64,000 bases of DNA from Antedon mediterranea (GCF_964355755.1 NC_092672.1:17046501-17110500), one strand, 5' to 3'. Shown: positions 1 through 10,697, numbered from the stretch's first letter. The notes: a model not told the origin generated them from the sequence alone. Numbers and translations: made by a program.

Positions 1-334
1 TACACTTGCGTCTTCGACTCGCGCAAGTGCATTCGTTACAATATTTCCTGTCAATACGTACTACAGTCACGACGCATTTCTGACACGAAGACACCTTGCA
101 ATTTGCGCATCTATACATCATTTTACATGTATCGCATGCTTTTGCGCCGCAGTGTATACAATTCTGTAGCAAGAATCGAGTGCACTTTCGACAACGATCC
201 GTTTTCTCATCACCGTATATCAAGTCGTTCCAAACTTTTGAAATATTCGACGTACACAGTCGGCGTGTCGGATCATCTTTTAGACAATCGCGTATACTCA
301 GGCATACCTCTAACGGTACCTTGATCATTGTCAT
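1..334 (-). CDS. Cys-rich zinc-binding protein, 3' end outside the window
   Basis: This reading frame starts at the ATG at 334 and runs leftward off the window without a stop, so only its first 111 residues are visible. The first 50 residues are ordinary. After that come many CxxC-type pairs (for example CRKC, CIHC, CDTC, CANC, CQKC), spaced as in RING, B-box or IBR zinc modules. The gene points away from the next gene to the right. Function is unknown; a RING/IBR ubiquitin ligase is one possibility, but the decisive part may lie outside. The opposite strand carries a longer open frame, which I treat as a shadow because it has no domain-like pattern. Confidence 0.55.
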   Translation of the reverse strand, partial: MTMIKVPLEVCLSIRDCLKDDPTRRLCTSNISKVWNDLIYGDEKTDRCRKCTRFLLQNCIHCGAKACDTCKMMYRCANCKVSSCQKCVVTVVRIDRKYCNECTCASRRRKC

Positions 335-553
335 GTCGCGTGGACGCGTTGAAAACACGTTTATAACATCAACACAACGATATCATCATCATCATCATCA
401 CTTTTACGCACACATTAAAAAAACAAACAACAAATTAACGTTTCGATTCTTTATTATCATCATCTCAGAAACAAAAATTTAATGCTAGTACGTACTGCGC
501 ATATATAAACGAAATAAATTCATAAGATTTTTTTATTTATTTATTTTTTTTTT

Positions 554-1480
554 TCAAATCTCAATATCCCATAGAATGTTCAACAGTGCTTCACTGCAGT
601 CTCTGAAATAATAACTCAAATGATCATGTTCTGCACTGGCCATTTTCATATCTAAGCACACGTCATAACAATCTCGGACGTCTTCGTAACTGTTTGCTGC
701 CAACAATTTGTGTTTAAGCATACAAATGTCCGTTCTGATAGCGCTGTAGCCGCCGTCGTAAGCTTCTCTCTCTACTGATACTGACTGAGCATTGTAACTG
801 ACGAGGGCATTCTGAATAAAGTTCATCAAGTCTCCCACGTACATTGACTGTCGAAGACTTATCACTTCTCCAAACGTTGATGCCTTGTTGTACTCTGGAT
901 ACTGATACACGCCTAAACATATGTTGAGCAACGTGTCCAATTCGTAGCCTACCAAACCAAACATTTTTGTATCGTTCGGGAACATCGATCGTGCTTCCTG
1001 CAACAGTCGCACACATCTCGTCAACTTTGACAACGAGTTGCAATTGTTCAGCTTAGCGTGAAGATTGTTCACGTACACGTACAAATCTGACATTATCGGT
1101 AACGGTTGAGTATACGGGTAGTTGTAGTCGATATTGCAGTACTTGAACGCAGTTGATAGCCAATTTCGTATATCTTCTTTACTCATTTTCTTTCGTTCAT
1201 CAATTTTTCTATGAAACATATCTTCGAAATTATCTATAGGATATTGGACGGAATAACTATCGATTATAACGTTCCTGTTCTTCATGATCGGGTCGTAGTC
1301 GTCGAGTATACGCATGCTATCTTCACATCGCATTTCTAGTCTACGCGACGTCGGATTTATGTTCCACTGAAGCATTATACGCTCTTTTGCATCGCCGTAC
1401 GTAAGTGCATGGTCTTCGATGTACCACGTTGAATCGTTGTTAAATCTGTAAGCAAATCTATGGTCATCGTTTGACATCAT
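554..1480 (-). CDS. Two-repeat helical protein (paralogue of the gene at 61944-62768)
   Basis: 308 residues, starting at a double ATG (1480 and 1477). I do not recognise a named family. The second half holds two related helical repeats of about 65 residues, near residues 125-195 and 240-308. Each has a leading helix, a middle helix, and a closing segment of the form (D/E)-x-L-L-N-(I/V)-x-W/G. The 274-residue protein at 61944-62768 shows the same repeat pair more clearly (LKNVFY and LRNVLW in the closing helices), so the two genes are probably diverged duplicates. It is divergent from the gene starting at 1584, with a (GA)n tract between them. Function unknown; no signal peptide or membrane span is seen. 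Confidence 0.7.
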   Translation of the reverse strand: MMSNDDHRFAYRFNNDSTWYIEDHALTYGDAKERIMLQWNINPTSRRLEMRCEDSMRILDDYDPIMKNRNVIIDSYSVQYPIDNFEDMFHRKIDERKKMSKEDIRNWLSTAFKYCNIDYNYPYTQPLPIMSDLYVYVNNLHAKLNNCNSLSKLTRCVRLLQEARSMFPNDTKMFGLVGYELDTLLNICLGVYQYPEYNKASTFGEVISLRQSMYVGDLMNFIQNALVSYNAQSVSVEREAYDGGYSAIRTDICMLKHKLLAANSYEDVRDCYDVCLDMKMASAEHDHLSYYFRDCSEALLNILWDIEI

Positions 1481-1583
1481 CGTGAATGAAAATGAAAATA
1501 TGGAATCGTAATCAGTTCCTTTTAACCATTAACAAGACACATACAGAGAGAGAGAGAGAGAGAGAGACACGCACAGCGCGACG

Positions 1584-2621
1584 ATGACAAAGGCTCTCAA
1601 CTTCAACACCGATTGGTTTATTGTAGGCAACGAGAATGCGACGGGTGGTGTTGGTGAAACACTACGAGATGAATTTAATAATACCGATTGGACGAGTTGG
1701 AAGGTGATGAAGACGGATGATGAAGCAGCAGCAGCAGCAGCAGCAACACGTCTACCCGTTCTACAACATTCAAAATCAAATAAACGAATACAGCTTAACA
1801 AAATGACGGTACAAGGCAGACGATTACTCCAACCGCACGTACATCCCAATCAATGGATATTAATAGATGTTGACACTTTGATATGTTACCACGATGAAGA
1901 CAGAACGACGTTTCTCACTACACATCGTTTACCTGCAAGCGCGTACACGCAGCTGTCGTGTAACAATCCTGATCGGATACGCTTCGGTCATGCATCGATC
2001 GCGGCCCGGAAATGCTGGAAACAAAACACAAAGATTCCGTACGCGGCTATCCCGATTCGATACATGGATCGCGACACCACGTTCGATATACGCGATGCGA
2101 GTACACTCTTCTACAAGGTTCTCTTGACCGACAGTCCACAATACAAATCTCCAGAATCGTATTACAGAGCGTTGGTGCAACGTGATAAACAGCCACCGTG
2201 GACTGTCGAAGTCAGACAATACATACTGAACATACCGCTTCCTCCTCCCGCGCCAGATATCGAATACTTCGAAGCCATCATGCGCTCAGTTGATTTCAGA
2301 ACGAGCGTTAGAAACAAACGATTACCGTTACAATCCGGTGAATCGGCCTCTTTTTTGCGCGCCGAGCCCATTGTAATAGATAAACACGGTGACAAGTTTG
2401 CTCTTCGACCGGCCGACGTCATGACGCCCACCGCATATCGTGAATTCTACTCACAAGTTGGATGGACTAACGCGCACGACTTTGAAAAATGTATACAGTC
2501 CGTTTACAGATTCATGCATTGTCCCGTTGTCAGAAGAAATCTGTCGAACGGAGAAGTTGAATTCACGATTCTCATTCCTCTGCCGCCGCCTTCTCCTCGT
2601 TCTCCCTCCTCTGTGTCATGA
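1584..2621 (+). CDS. Hypothetical protein, 345 residues
   Basis: The ATG at 1584 follows a (GA)n tract and opens a 345-residue frame. A short alanine run (residues 49-55, from GCA repeats) and proline-rich stretches near residues 213-218 and at the C-terminus are the only low-complexity parts. The rest looks globular, with no signal peptide or membrane span. It lies 103 bp from the divergent helical-repeat gene and 54 bp upstream of the membrane protein on the same strand, so the two plus-strand genes may be expressed together. I recognise no family. A virion or tegument role is possible but nothing in the sequence shows it. Confidence 0.65.
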   Translation: MTKALNFNTDWFIVGNENATGGVGETLRDEFNNTDWTSWKVMKTDDEAAAAAAATRLPVLQHSKSNKRIQLNKMTVQGRRLLQPHVHPNQWILIDVDTLICYHDEDRTTFLTTHRLPASAYTQLSCNNPDRIRFGHASIAARKCWKQNTKIPYAAIPIRYMDRDTTFDIRDASTLFYKVLLTDSPQYKSPESYYRALVQRDKQPPWTVEVRQYILNIPLPPPAPDIEYFEAIMRSVDFRTSVRNKRLPLQSGESASFLRAEPIVIDKHGDKFALRPADVMTPTAYREFYSQVGWTNAHDFEKCIQSVYRFMHCPVVRRNLSNGEVEFTILIPLPPPSPRSPSSVS

Positions 2622-2675
2622 TGATGAGCACATGAACGTATTTCGCGCACGAAACGACACAGCAGCACAGAGACG

Positions 2676-3701
2676 ATGAAAGAGTACACTGTTTGTTCGT
2701 TGATCACAACATGTTTCGCTACGTCTATTGTAATCGACGTACTGTTACAGACAAACGTTCATCCGATAATCGATTGGCACGCCATCTTTCTACCCGTTTG
2801 CCTCTACGCCATATTCGTACACGCTGCATCGACAACAAAACTCATATCGGCGTTTCGATTGAGCATGTGCGCGGCTGCAAACATATCGTTTCTGTCCAAT
2901 ATGAAATTTCTGATCGGACCGTGCGGTGTATCCTATCGAGATCCGATGCAAGAGTGCGGTGCTCACGGAACTGATGCACGTTGTCATCGCGCCATGACGG
3001 ACGCTCTTCGATGGCAAGCCGATCAACGACGTTGTCCCATGGTAGAGTTGGGGACAGCTGCCGGTTCCATTTACTACACTGTACAAATGTTGCTTGTCTA
3101 TCTGCCCACCGGTATTCTGCCGGTAATGCTACACATAACCGATCGTTCAAAAGGAAATCAAGTTCTAGACTGCTGGACGTGGTACATGTTCGTTGGACTG
3201 CCTATAGTCGTTGCCACGCTACTGGTGGACGTTCTAGCCGGAGCCGTTGTATATCCACTTTGTTCTGAGCACGTAGTGTACGCGTTCCTGTCTGCCGCCA
3301 TGATGTCCAGATACTCATCGTTGGAACGCATATGGGAGGCGGTTTCATTGACGTCGGTGGCTATGACAATCCTGGATCTGATACGCAACGTTTTTATCTA
3401 TAAACTCGGTCCATGTATGTTTGACGGTCGTGAACTGTTCAAATGTGATGAGCTCGATAGCTGCTATCAGAATCTACTCGATTTGAGCGCACACAAACTA
3501 GATTCATCAGACTGTCCGATCAACAAAGTAGGTCGACACTGGGCATTCGCTCTCATGATTTCGCATCTGATCAGATTCTTCACCATAGTCTTTATTCAAT
3601 GCTTTATGCTGATGCATAAACGTCATTTTCTGAGAAAAGGCGATGCCGATGGAGAGGAGGATGATGAAGATGTTCTGTTCACTAAAGAACGGAAAGTTTG
3701 A
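2676..3701 (+). CDS. Multi-span membrane protein, about eight TM segments
   Basis: 341 residues. Hydrophobic segments lie near residues 5-25, 33-52, 58-77, 128-152, 167-193, 197-213, 222-243 and 290-314. Cysteine-rich polar loops near residues 83-120 and 245-285 (CGVSYR, CHRAM, CDELDSC) probably face the lumen or outside and may carry disulphides. The C-terminus is charged and acidic. Herpesviruses encode an envelope protein of this topology (glycoprotein M, eight spans), and the size fits, but I see no sequence motif that proves that identity. Another multi-span virion or host-derived receptor protein is equally possible. The start ATG at 2676 gives a hydrophobic first span. Confidence 0.7.
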   Translation: MKEYTVCSLITTCFATSIVIDVLLQTNVHPIIDWHAIFLPVCLYAIFVHAASTTKLISAFRLSMCAAANISFLSNMKFLIGPCGVSYRDPMQECGAHGTDARCHRAMTDALRWQADQRRCPMVELGTAAGSIYYTVQMLLVYLPTGILPVMLHITDRSKGNQVLDCWTWYMFVGLPIVVATLLVDVLAGAVVYPLCSEHVVYAFLSAAMMSRYSSLERIWEAVSLTSVAMTILDLIRNVFIYKLGPCMFDGRELFKCDELDSCYQNLLDLSAHKLDSSDCPINKVGRHWAFALMISHLIRFFTIVFIQCFMLMHKRHFLRKGDADGEEDDEDVLFTKERKV

Positions 3702-3770
3702 TGATACGACAAAGGCAAATACAAAAAAAAAAATGTCTTTACATTGCGTGTTTTTTTTTTGTTTCTATTT

Positions 3771-4915
3771 GGGTCGCGTCACCACGAAAGGAGCTTTGTG
3801 TCGCAAAAGCTATATTGCTATAATTAGCTGACGCTTTAAATGCTGGCCTTCTTGCTATTGCTGACGATACGGCCCTGTTCATCGACTAGCTAGGCTTACA
3901 TACATTCAGGATTTTTTTTTTTTTACTCGGTGAGGGGCTGAAGAAAATGGGGTAAGTGAAAATGAGGATGAGGATACTAAAGACTGGATGGGAGATAGAC
4001 GAAGATTCTGACGGCGAGGATAGTTATTGAAAACGAAGAAGAATGTGTAAGAATTTGTATAGGCCTAATCATGATCTAAGAGTAGAAGTGAGTTATGTTA
4101 ACAGATTGTGTGCTCAAAATAATCCATTAATCAACATAATTATGCAATTTTTAATGGTTGATTTTATATATGAAGATGATAATAAAATTGAAAGAAATTA
4201 AAGTGTAATCTTTATTCGTATTCATTTATTTTCATTTCATTTATTCCACATTTATTTAGTCATCAACTACAGTACATCATAATTACAGTACAACTGAGAA
4301 CAGGGATCCTGCATAAAAAAGCTATAGCTTCGTTTTTTTGTAGGACCCTTTTACATAAGAACAAGTATATAGAACTTAAATAAACAAAGGTGTTGTTAAT
4401 CAGCATATAGTGATAAAAAGTATTTTTTAACCTGTTTTTTTATACATTTATTTTGTTTCTTTAAGATAACCGGTTTATTACCACCATTACAAGTGAATTC
4501 TTTCCACAATTTTGGTCCATATATGTGTATAAACTGTTGACTGCAAGTTAGTCTTGTGAAGGGAATTTCGAATTCAGTTTCTGTTCTGAGGTTATGAGTA
4601 GGCCTAATACTGTCACAGTAATTAAGAATATTTAAAATGTGATGTGGTAATTCATTGAATTCATTGTTTAAGTGTGTAAAATTTAATGTAGATCCATTAA
4701 TAATGACTAATGGTATTCAAGGCGAATGTGTTGTGGATATTGAATAGAACCAAAGTACCGGTAATTGTCCACTGAACTTCAAAGGCTGTTTTTTAATTGT
4801 TGATAATCTATTGAATTCGGAAGTAATCTATTGAATTCGGGTCGTATCTTAATTGCCTTGAAAGAAATTATAATTTCAACACAAGGCTCCGTTTGTTATG
4901 ACACGAGCCATTTAT
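3771..4915 (+). repeat. Interspersed repeat, copy A (interrupted by a LINE end)
   Basis: This AT-rich stretch without genes matches other parts of the window. Its parts recur inverted at about 23105-23697, in the same orientation at about 45588-46010, and as a short inverted piece at 30205-30352. Shared marks include the TGTGTCGCAAAAGC segment, the run around TTGTGTGCTCAAAATAATCC, and the CTTTGAAGTTCAGTGG region read in reverse. I see no coding potential. It is most likely a non-autonomous mobile element of the host genome. The copy here is longer than the others because of the insertion at 4227-4658. Confidence 0.7.
4227..4658 (-). mobile_element. Nested 5'-truncated LINE 3' end inserted in repeat copy A
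   Basis: Read on the minus strand, the segment ends in AAATAAATG/GAAATGAAAATAAATG-type repeats, like the tail of the LINE at 10070-10096. It also holds an imperfect hairpin (AGGATCCTGC...GTAGGACCCT), comparable to the AGGAGCCT...AGGCTCCT hairpin of that LINE. The seven bases ATTCATT occur on both sides (4220-4226 and 4659-4665) and only once at the matching place in copies at 23.4 kb and 45.8 kb, as expected of a target-site duplication. Confidence 0.65.
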
Positions 4916-5029
4916 TCTTCAGCCTTTGAATCAAATTACATGTATTATTATTATTATATATTTTTTTTAAAAAGTATGAAGATTAAAAGTTATCGTTAAT
5001 GTACAGCGTCGAGTGCACATGCGTGCGTG

Positions 5030-5602
5030 ATGTTGAAGCTAAGAGGATTGATTTTCGACGTATTTATTGTTTTATTCGTTGTAAGTGTTCCATGGAATTG
5101 GTTATTATTGTACAGAGAGAGAGTGGCGGTTAATCGGGCCGAGATGACACAGCTTGTCAACAAATGTGAAAAGCAACAGAGACGAATCACAGAGAATGCT
5201 GATACGATGAATGTGTTTGTGTCGTGGTTGCGAACAAATATCTTTATAGAAGAAAGAGACGAATGTACCGAATATCACAGAAACTATGTAGTACATCCGA
5301 TCCTGTCCGTTTCGCCGGTTGAAGCGTTTGCCAAGACCGTTTCTAGCTTGATAGAAATTCCTGCTCGGGCACTTGGAAAGGCAATGTCTGACTTTAACTT
5401 GAATTTCATAGGCAGAATTCCAATTTCAATCTGGATTCCTGCCCTATTAACATGGTCTTCTATGCTCATAGCTACAGTTACGTTCGTCTATTTACTCTGT
5501 CTAAAGTACAGTCGTCCAAACACCGTATTCGTTACTGCACTGTCCACGAAGAAATGTTGGTCGTCGCGAAACGGTAAACATCGGTTAAAAGTACACTCGT
5601 AA
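5030..5602 (+). CDS. Small membrane protein with two hydrophobic segments
   Basis: 190 residues from the ATG at 5030. A strong hydrophobic segment at residues 7-28 is a signal peptide or signal anchor, followed by a charged stretch (29-58) that could form a coiled coil. A second span lies at residues 131-157, followed by a basic tail of about 30 residues. Two cysteines (46 and 79) lie between the spans. A virion membrane or fusion-accessory protein would fit the topology, but there is no family match that I recognise. It sits alone among AT-rich repeats, yet the frame is intact and its base composition is closer to the viral genes than to the flanking DNA. Confidence 0.6.
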   Translation: MLKLRGLIFDVFIVLFVVSVPWNWLLLYRERVAVNRAEMTQLVNKCEKQQRRITENADTMNVFVSWLRTNIFIEERDECTEYHRNYVVHPILSVSPVEAFAKTVSSLIEIPARALGKAMSDFNLNFIGRIPISIWIPALLTWSSMLIATVTFVYLLCLKYSRPNTVFVTALSTKKCWSSRNGKHRLKVHS

Positions 5603-6005
5603 AGCTTTGTCACTCTGAAACGTTGAATACTTTTCACACCACACCCACCACTATCAAGAAGTGTTTTGTGTATACACACACACGATATTAAAGTCTAATT
5701 TTTTTTTATAAACTATTATTTTACCATGCACAAATAATATAGTATTCTCTGGATAATAAGTTCTCGAGCCGTGAAGAAACGGTACAAATATGTAATGCTC
5801 GCTTTCTACACTATACCGTTTCGATTTTATCAAGAAGCGAACAATATTATTTGTATACACACACTCACACACACGTACACAAGATAGTAAACTTGTTTAC
5901 TCTTCTGACTTTTTGTGTGATTGCGCCCTCTGTATATTTTTTATTATTTACCCATACACAAATGATTTTCACGGCTCCCATGATAATGAACAAGTCAGGC
6001 ACCCT
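5603..6005. other. Non-coding AT-rich spacer
   Basis: No convincing gene. There are short CA runs near 5672 and 5858 and one minus-strand open frame (5654-5872) with no domain character. A poly(T) stretch near 5700 lies shortly after the preceding gene. Confidence 0.5.
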
Positions 6006-6839
6006 CAGTGTAAGCAGATAACGTCAAAGAATATTATATCACAAGAATGAGAAATCCGTGATTTTCCATGTAACAGTAATTTGTCCATGTGGTAGGGGGC
6101 CGCCATAAGTGAGGATGTATCTGGGATGTATACAACTTTTCATGATAAAAAAATGTTATCAACTAGATGCCAACATTATGTTAAATGCTATTTGGATATT
6201 TAATTGTTCGTTTTATGCAATTTATTTAGTAAAAACTGCCGTATAAACAGTTTGCTTTATCAACCGGGCGCTACGATAGCGTGACCGGGCGTGTTGGTGT
6301 TTACGCGTTTTCACGAAGGATAGTTTAATAATATTCCTATATTTAACTTGTTTCTGGTAAAACAAATACATGTTAATGACATTTAACATTTTATCCTATT
6401 AATAACATGTATTTTATACTAATTTGTATCATAAAAACAATACTTAATTTACCGGGCGTAGAGTACTACGCGGCAATGATAAGAATAGACCGTGCTGAGT
6501 AAGGATTCGTTGATTTTTGGTGTTGCTGTGTTAGGCCTTTTTTTGTGAACGAATTTAGCATGTTAGTAAATAATTGTCTGTAAATAAAGTGAATGTACAC
6601 TAGTTTTTTTAATAAATATGTATTATAAAATATATTACAATTGCAAAATATATTATCATAATTCTATTTAATGTGACATGTATAATACGGTATCTATTAA
6701 ATCAAGTCTTATTTAGTATGTATACATCCCCCCTTATGAGGGCGGACATCACTCTCTGGAGCTCTCTGTTACAAATATCTCATGAAAAAATCGCGGAATA
6801 CTCATTCTTGTGATATATATTCTTTGATAACGTTTACTG
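6006..6839. mobile_element. Non-autonomous TIR DNA transposon (MITE-like)
   Basis: The two ends are inverted copies. The left end CAGTGTAAGCAG followed by the ATCACAAGAATGAG segment (about 6038-6055) is matched in reverse by CTCATTCTTGTGAT (about 6801-6814) and TTACTG at the right. Similarity continues inward about 130 bp to GGATGTATAC / GTATACATCC. The interior is AT-rich and has no reading frame, so the element would need a transposase from elsewhere. The target-site duplication is not clear. Confidence 0.65.
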
Positions 6840-7783
6840 AACCGCGCGGAAGATTTTTTCGAGCGGGCGGTATCAAACAATCATTTATTTAATGTGTTTT
6901 CAATAGTTAAAAGATAACACTTATTTTATGTAAAATATTATTACGCCCTTAATGTATTACTTTTTAGCTATATCTATTTTAAAATGTAATATTGATTATA
7001 ACGTGGAATACATTTGCACTTTGGTGCAATTGTATTCGACAATTAAAGTTTATATGTAACCGGTTTTCTGTGCATGTCTTCGAATAGAGTTTTTATCCGC
7101 ATTCAGTAGTCGTCCTAAATTCTGCACACAGGATGACAGAGCCATGAACACACACACACACGCACGCGCACACGCACCCACACACAAGAAATGAATAAAT
7201 AAAAAGAAACAAACGTGATGTAACTTTTTAAATTTTTTTATTTGTTAAAACGATTTCCGAGTTAACGACATTTAAATTCATAAACAATAAATACAGTACA
7301 ATAATATATTGAAATTCTATCAATAAATAAAACATTAAACAAACTGAAATTTCAGTCAACCGTGATGCTGTATGTACATAACAATATGCACCACTAGCAG
7401 CAGATATTACAAAAGTATGGATTCACGTACAACGAACTAGGTTAACATCCACAAACAAATATATTATACATATGTATATTTTTCCTGCTTTATAACTAAC
7501 CATTTCTGCTTTGTACCCCAAAGCGTTTGGAAGTGTGCCTTTATAACTATGCCTTTTCATATTTGATGATTTTCTTCACCTGATGATCGGCTATGCCCGA
7601 AACATAAACTTATATATTGAGGCAGTTTTAACTGATTTGATCTTGATTTTTTTTTTCTATGTCCTGCCTATGATTTAGGTCTATAGGCCTATATATATTT
7701 AGTTAAAAATTTATACTTGTACAACTAATGATGAAAGGTATTATTTAATTAAACCAACAAAAGACAAATTATTGACAATGAAA
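6840..7783. other. Non-coding spacer with CA microsatellite
   Basis: AT-rich, no supported gene. It contains a CA/CG-rich dinucleotide tract at about 7148-7190. The LINE-like or repeat origin of the rest could not be judged by eye. Confidence 0.45.
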
Positions 7784-10330
7784 CTATTTTCTTTTCAATA
7801 CGCGCATGACAGTACCACTAGAAAAAACCGTTATATCAAAAATGTTATTTTTGAATGGTAGAGTTGTCTCCACCATTCCTAAATTTTCGCTGCAGATAGT
7901 AAATACGTCATTGACGTAATCTTCAAAGAATAGATTTTGGAACACAATAACGCGTTTGCATCTATTCAAATACCTCATTATGGTTTGTTTGTCTTTTGTT
8001 GGCTTCATTCTGATATACGTGAAGCCATTCCATTTTAATATATCTGCTACTTTTGCCGTGTCACTGTTATGTACAGCAGAGCACGACGAAGCTATCAGGT
8101 AGTCTATATTGCTGTTGTTGTCGTTTTCGGAATCAAAGGCGTACGTTTCCTTAAAAGGCAGAAGTGTGCTTTGCCTGTGAAAGAAAACATGACGTAAATA
8201 AAAAATAATGATTTTCGGGTTTTTGGGGAGCATTTTCCTGCATGAACAAGAATAATAGTTGGTGAACCTACCATGAAAACACGCCTCTGGTTCGTTGAGG
8301 GCGTTTACAACGACCCGTCGAATGTAACGGTTGTTGCTGTGTTGATTCTATATGAAATCAAATATATATAATATTATATTATAACAATCATATGAGCAGC
8401 GTTAAATAGTATCGTTCGCCAACAATGCATTTACTTTAATTTACCTTTGTCCACGGTTTCTTCTTCTTTCGGGTTGAACGGGTGCTCTTCCGAGGGAACT
8501 CTTACGAATGTACTATGAATAAATTATATATATGTATATATGAATCGAATAAATAAACAAAAATGTAATGTCAAGAGAAGAAAAAATACTTACGGCATTA
8601 TTGGTATTCTTGTTACTGAAATTATAAAAAAAAAAAGAAGAAAAACTGGTTTTATTATACAACTAATAGTACGTGGTGCTGGTGCTAGTTTGCAACCAAT
8701 TAAAACATATACAAGGCTTCTCGGAGAAGGATTTACTACTGGATGTGTTCAGGGTACACATCTGATTCGTGCCCTCTTTGAATATTTATTTATGCCAATG
8801 AGCATCAAGTTTTTCAGTATGAATCATATCTATCTAAATATCTATATTATAAGTAAGAGACAAACAAACAAACAGACAGACGTACAAACTCTCTCACTTA
8901 TAATATAGATATATAACGTTAGTATTGTATTTACCTTTAACACTATCTTTCCATTGTGAAACATTCTGAACTGATGTTCGTTGTACTAAAACCAAATTTA
9001 AAAAAAAAAAAAAAGTTGACAAACCACAATCATTGTCATTATGCGCTGCATAACACGGTAAAAAGGGTTACTAATTGGATACATGCAAACAAGCTATCAC
9101 TAAATATGCTAAAAAACAATTTTATGTTGTTTAGTAACAAATAATATAGTATGTTACCAAAAGATATTATTTTCAACAATGTTCCTATTAATCAAATAAC
9201 CAACACAAAATTTCTTGGTATATTTATTGACGACAGACTTGACTGGAAAGCCCATGTTAATTACCTTTGCAAATTATTATCAAAAAAAATGTTGGCATGA
9301 TGTATAAATTGAAATCAATATTTCCTCAAAAAGTATTAAATATTTTATATTCTACTCTTATTTTATCGTACTTAAATTATGGTGTTCTTGCTTGGGGAAA
9401 TGCTTCAAAATCAATTATTACTAAAATTTTATTAATCCAGAAACGAGCTGTCAGAATTATCTCAGGGGTAATTTTTCGTGCTCACACCCAAGATCTCTTT
9501 CAAAAAAAAAATAAAATATTAAAAATTGAGGATCTCTATAGATTTAATGTTGGTGTCATCATGTTTCAATTAACCGCCCGACACCTATAATATCCAGTAA
9601 ATTCACTTAAAATAAACAATACCACACTCACCAAACAAGACAAAAAGATTAGTATCACCTGCCATTTACTCGAACTAAAATGAATACCCTTGTATACACT
9701 GGACCTAAACTCTGGAATTCTCTTCCTTTATCTCTTAAAAAAATCTCATAACTGTGCTTTATTTAAACGTCAATTTAAACTATTATTGGTTGAAGGTTCT
9801 TTGTAAATTCTTTTATTATTGATGTATTTGATATTTCTTAAATAATTTATATAATCTATTTTTTACTTGTTTTTTTTTTTAGTTTTAAACATGTTAAACT
9901 TATGTGTTAGAGAAAAGATATTAGTTTAATTGTTGTTATTTTTTTTTTGGAGTTTCTAATTGTGTTATAATATTATTTCTATTTTATTTGTTTTGTTTTG
10001 AGGAGCCTATTCACAACAAGCTTTGCTTTCTTTTAGGCTCCTCCACTTTATATTTATATATTTGTAAAGTGAAATAAATAAATGAAATGAAATGAAAAGA
10101 TATATTACAATATTCTTGATAATATCGAATCATGCCCTTGTAAAACTATGGTAACATTATTTCTTCTTGATAAAACAAAAACAACAAAACTAGTGACACT
10201 ATAGAAATAATATTACGTTGCTAAATCAAACAATACACATTTATGAATTACCTTCAACATCGTCAGTCCACCACGGAGTCATCCACATTGTATGTTCTTG
10301 CACTTTACACTTAGCTGTTTGCTGAGACAT
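7784..10330 (-). CDS. Six-exon spliced gene, product about 228 residues, function unknown
   Basis: Six exons can be followed on the minus strand with GT/AG borders and matching phases: 10252-10330 (ATG at 10330), 8935-8985, 8594-8615, 8445-8512, 8272-8347 and 7784-8174. The donors read GTAATT, GTAAAT, GTAAGT, GTAAAT and GTAGGT; each acceptor ends in AG after a mostly T-rich stretch. The frame stays open through all joins. The last exon (129 residues) looks like a globular domain; the small exons are mostly polar. The fifth exon reads less protein-like in the frame imposed by its neighbours than in another frame, so that exon or its borders may be wrong, or the gene may be decayed. Intron 1 (8986-10251) holds a LINE. 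The structure is more like a host gene, or a host-derived one, than a compact viral gene. Confidence 0.5.
8990..10096 (+). mobile_element. Decayed LINE: C-terminal reverse transcriptase and 3' tail
   Basis: Frames at about 9010-9144, 9150-9295 and 9267-9590 together show the end of a non-LTR reverse transcriptase: a WIHANKLSLN segment, then NTKFLGIFIDD, then LNYGVLAWGN and IQKRAVRIISG. Stops and frame changes separate the pieces, so it is dead. The 3' end has a hairpin (AGGAGCCTATT...AGGCTCCT near 10012-10042) and a short repeat tail AATAAATAAATGAAATGAAATG at about 10070-10096. It lies opposite in direction to the spliced gene, inside its first intron. Confidence 0.75.
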
Positions 10331-10343
10331 TATTAGTTAGTAT

Positions 10344-10424
10344 ATACTGCTTCACTGAAATGTGTGTAGGATACTGCTTCACTGAAGTGTGTGTAGGATA
10401 CTGCTTCACTGAAGTGTGTGTAGG
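10344..10424. repeat. 27-bp tandem repeat, three copies
   Basis: The unit beginning ATACTGCTTCACTGAA and ending GTGTGTAGG occurs three times head to tail with a single base change. It lies just upstream of the start of the spliced minus-strand gene (ATG at 10330), so it might carry promoter elements for that gene. Confidence 0.8.
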
Positions 10425-10637
10425 CTATATATACTGCTAGCAAAGTGAATTATGTGTGTATACAATTGAATCGTTGGCATTGAACGTTTCTAAATAAAAG
10501 ACTTCCTTGCGAATTGAAAAGACGATGACCTTCAAAAGTTTATGCATAATTAATAGGCATGAGTATTATCTCCTGGTAAGTTGTACACTGTCTAATCGAT
10601 GTCCACCTTGGAAAATATCAACGTATGTGATTGTGAA

Positions 10638-10645
10638 TATATAAG
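10638..10645 (+). promoter_or_regulatory. TATA-like box of the primase-helicase gene
   Basis: TATATAAG lies 53 bp upstream of the ATG at 10698, a plausible distance for a short 5' leader. Confidence 0.45.
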
Positions 10646-10697
10646 AGGCAAGATTGTGTATTTTTAATGTTTAGTTAAAGTCGCGCGGTTGTTGAAA

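Noticed and set aside
96-482. Plus-strand open frame of 128 residues
   Set aside because: It lies opposite the Cys-rich minus-strand gene, has a repeat-coded His run, and lacks domain character; treated as a shadow.
8540-8908. Plus-strand open frame of 122 residues
   Set aside because: It crosses exons and introns of the minus-strand spliced gene and a short inverted repeat near 8840-8915; low-complexity composition.
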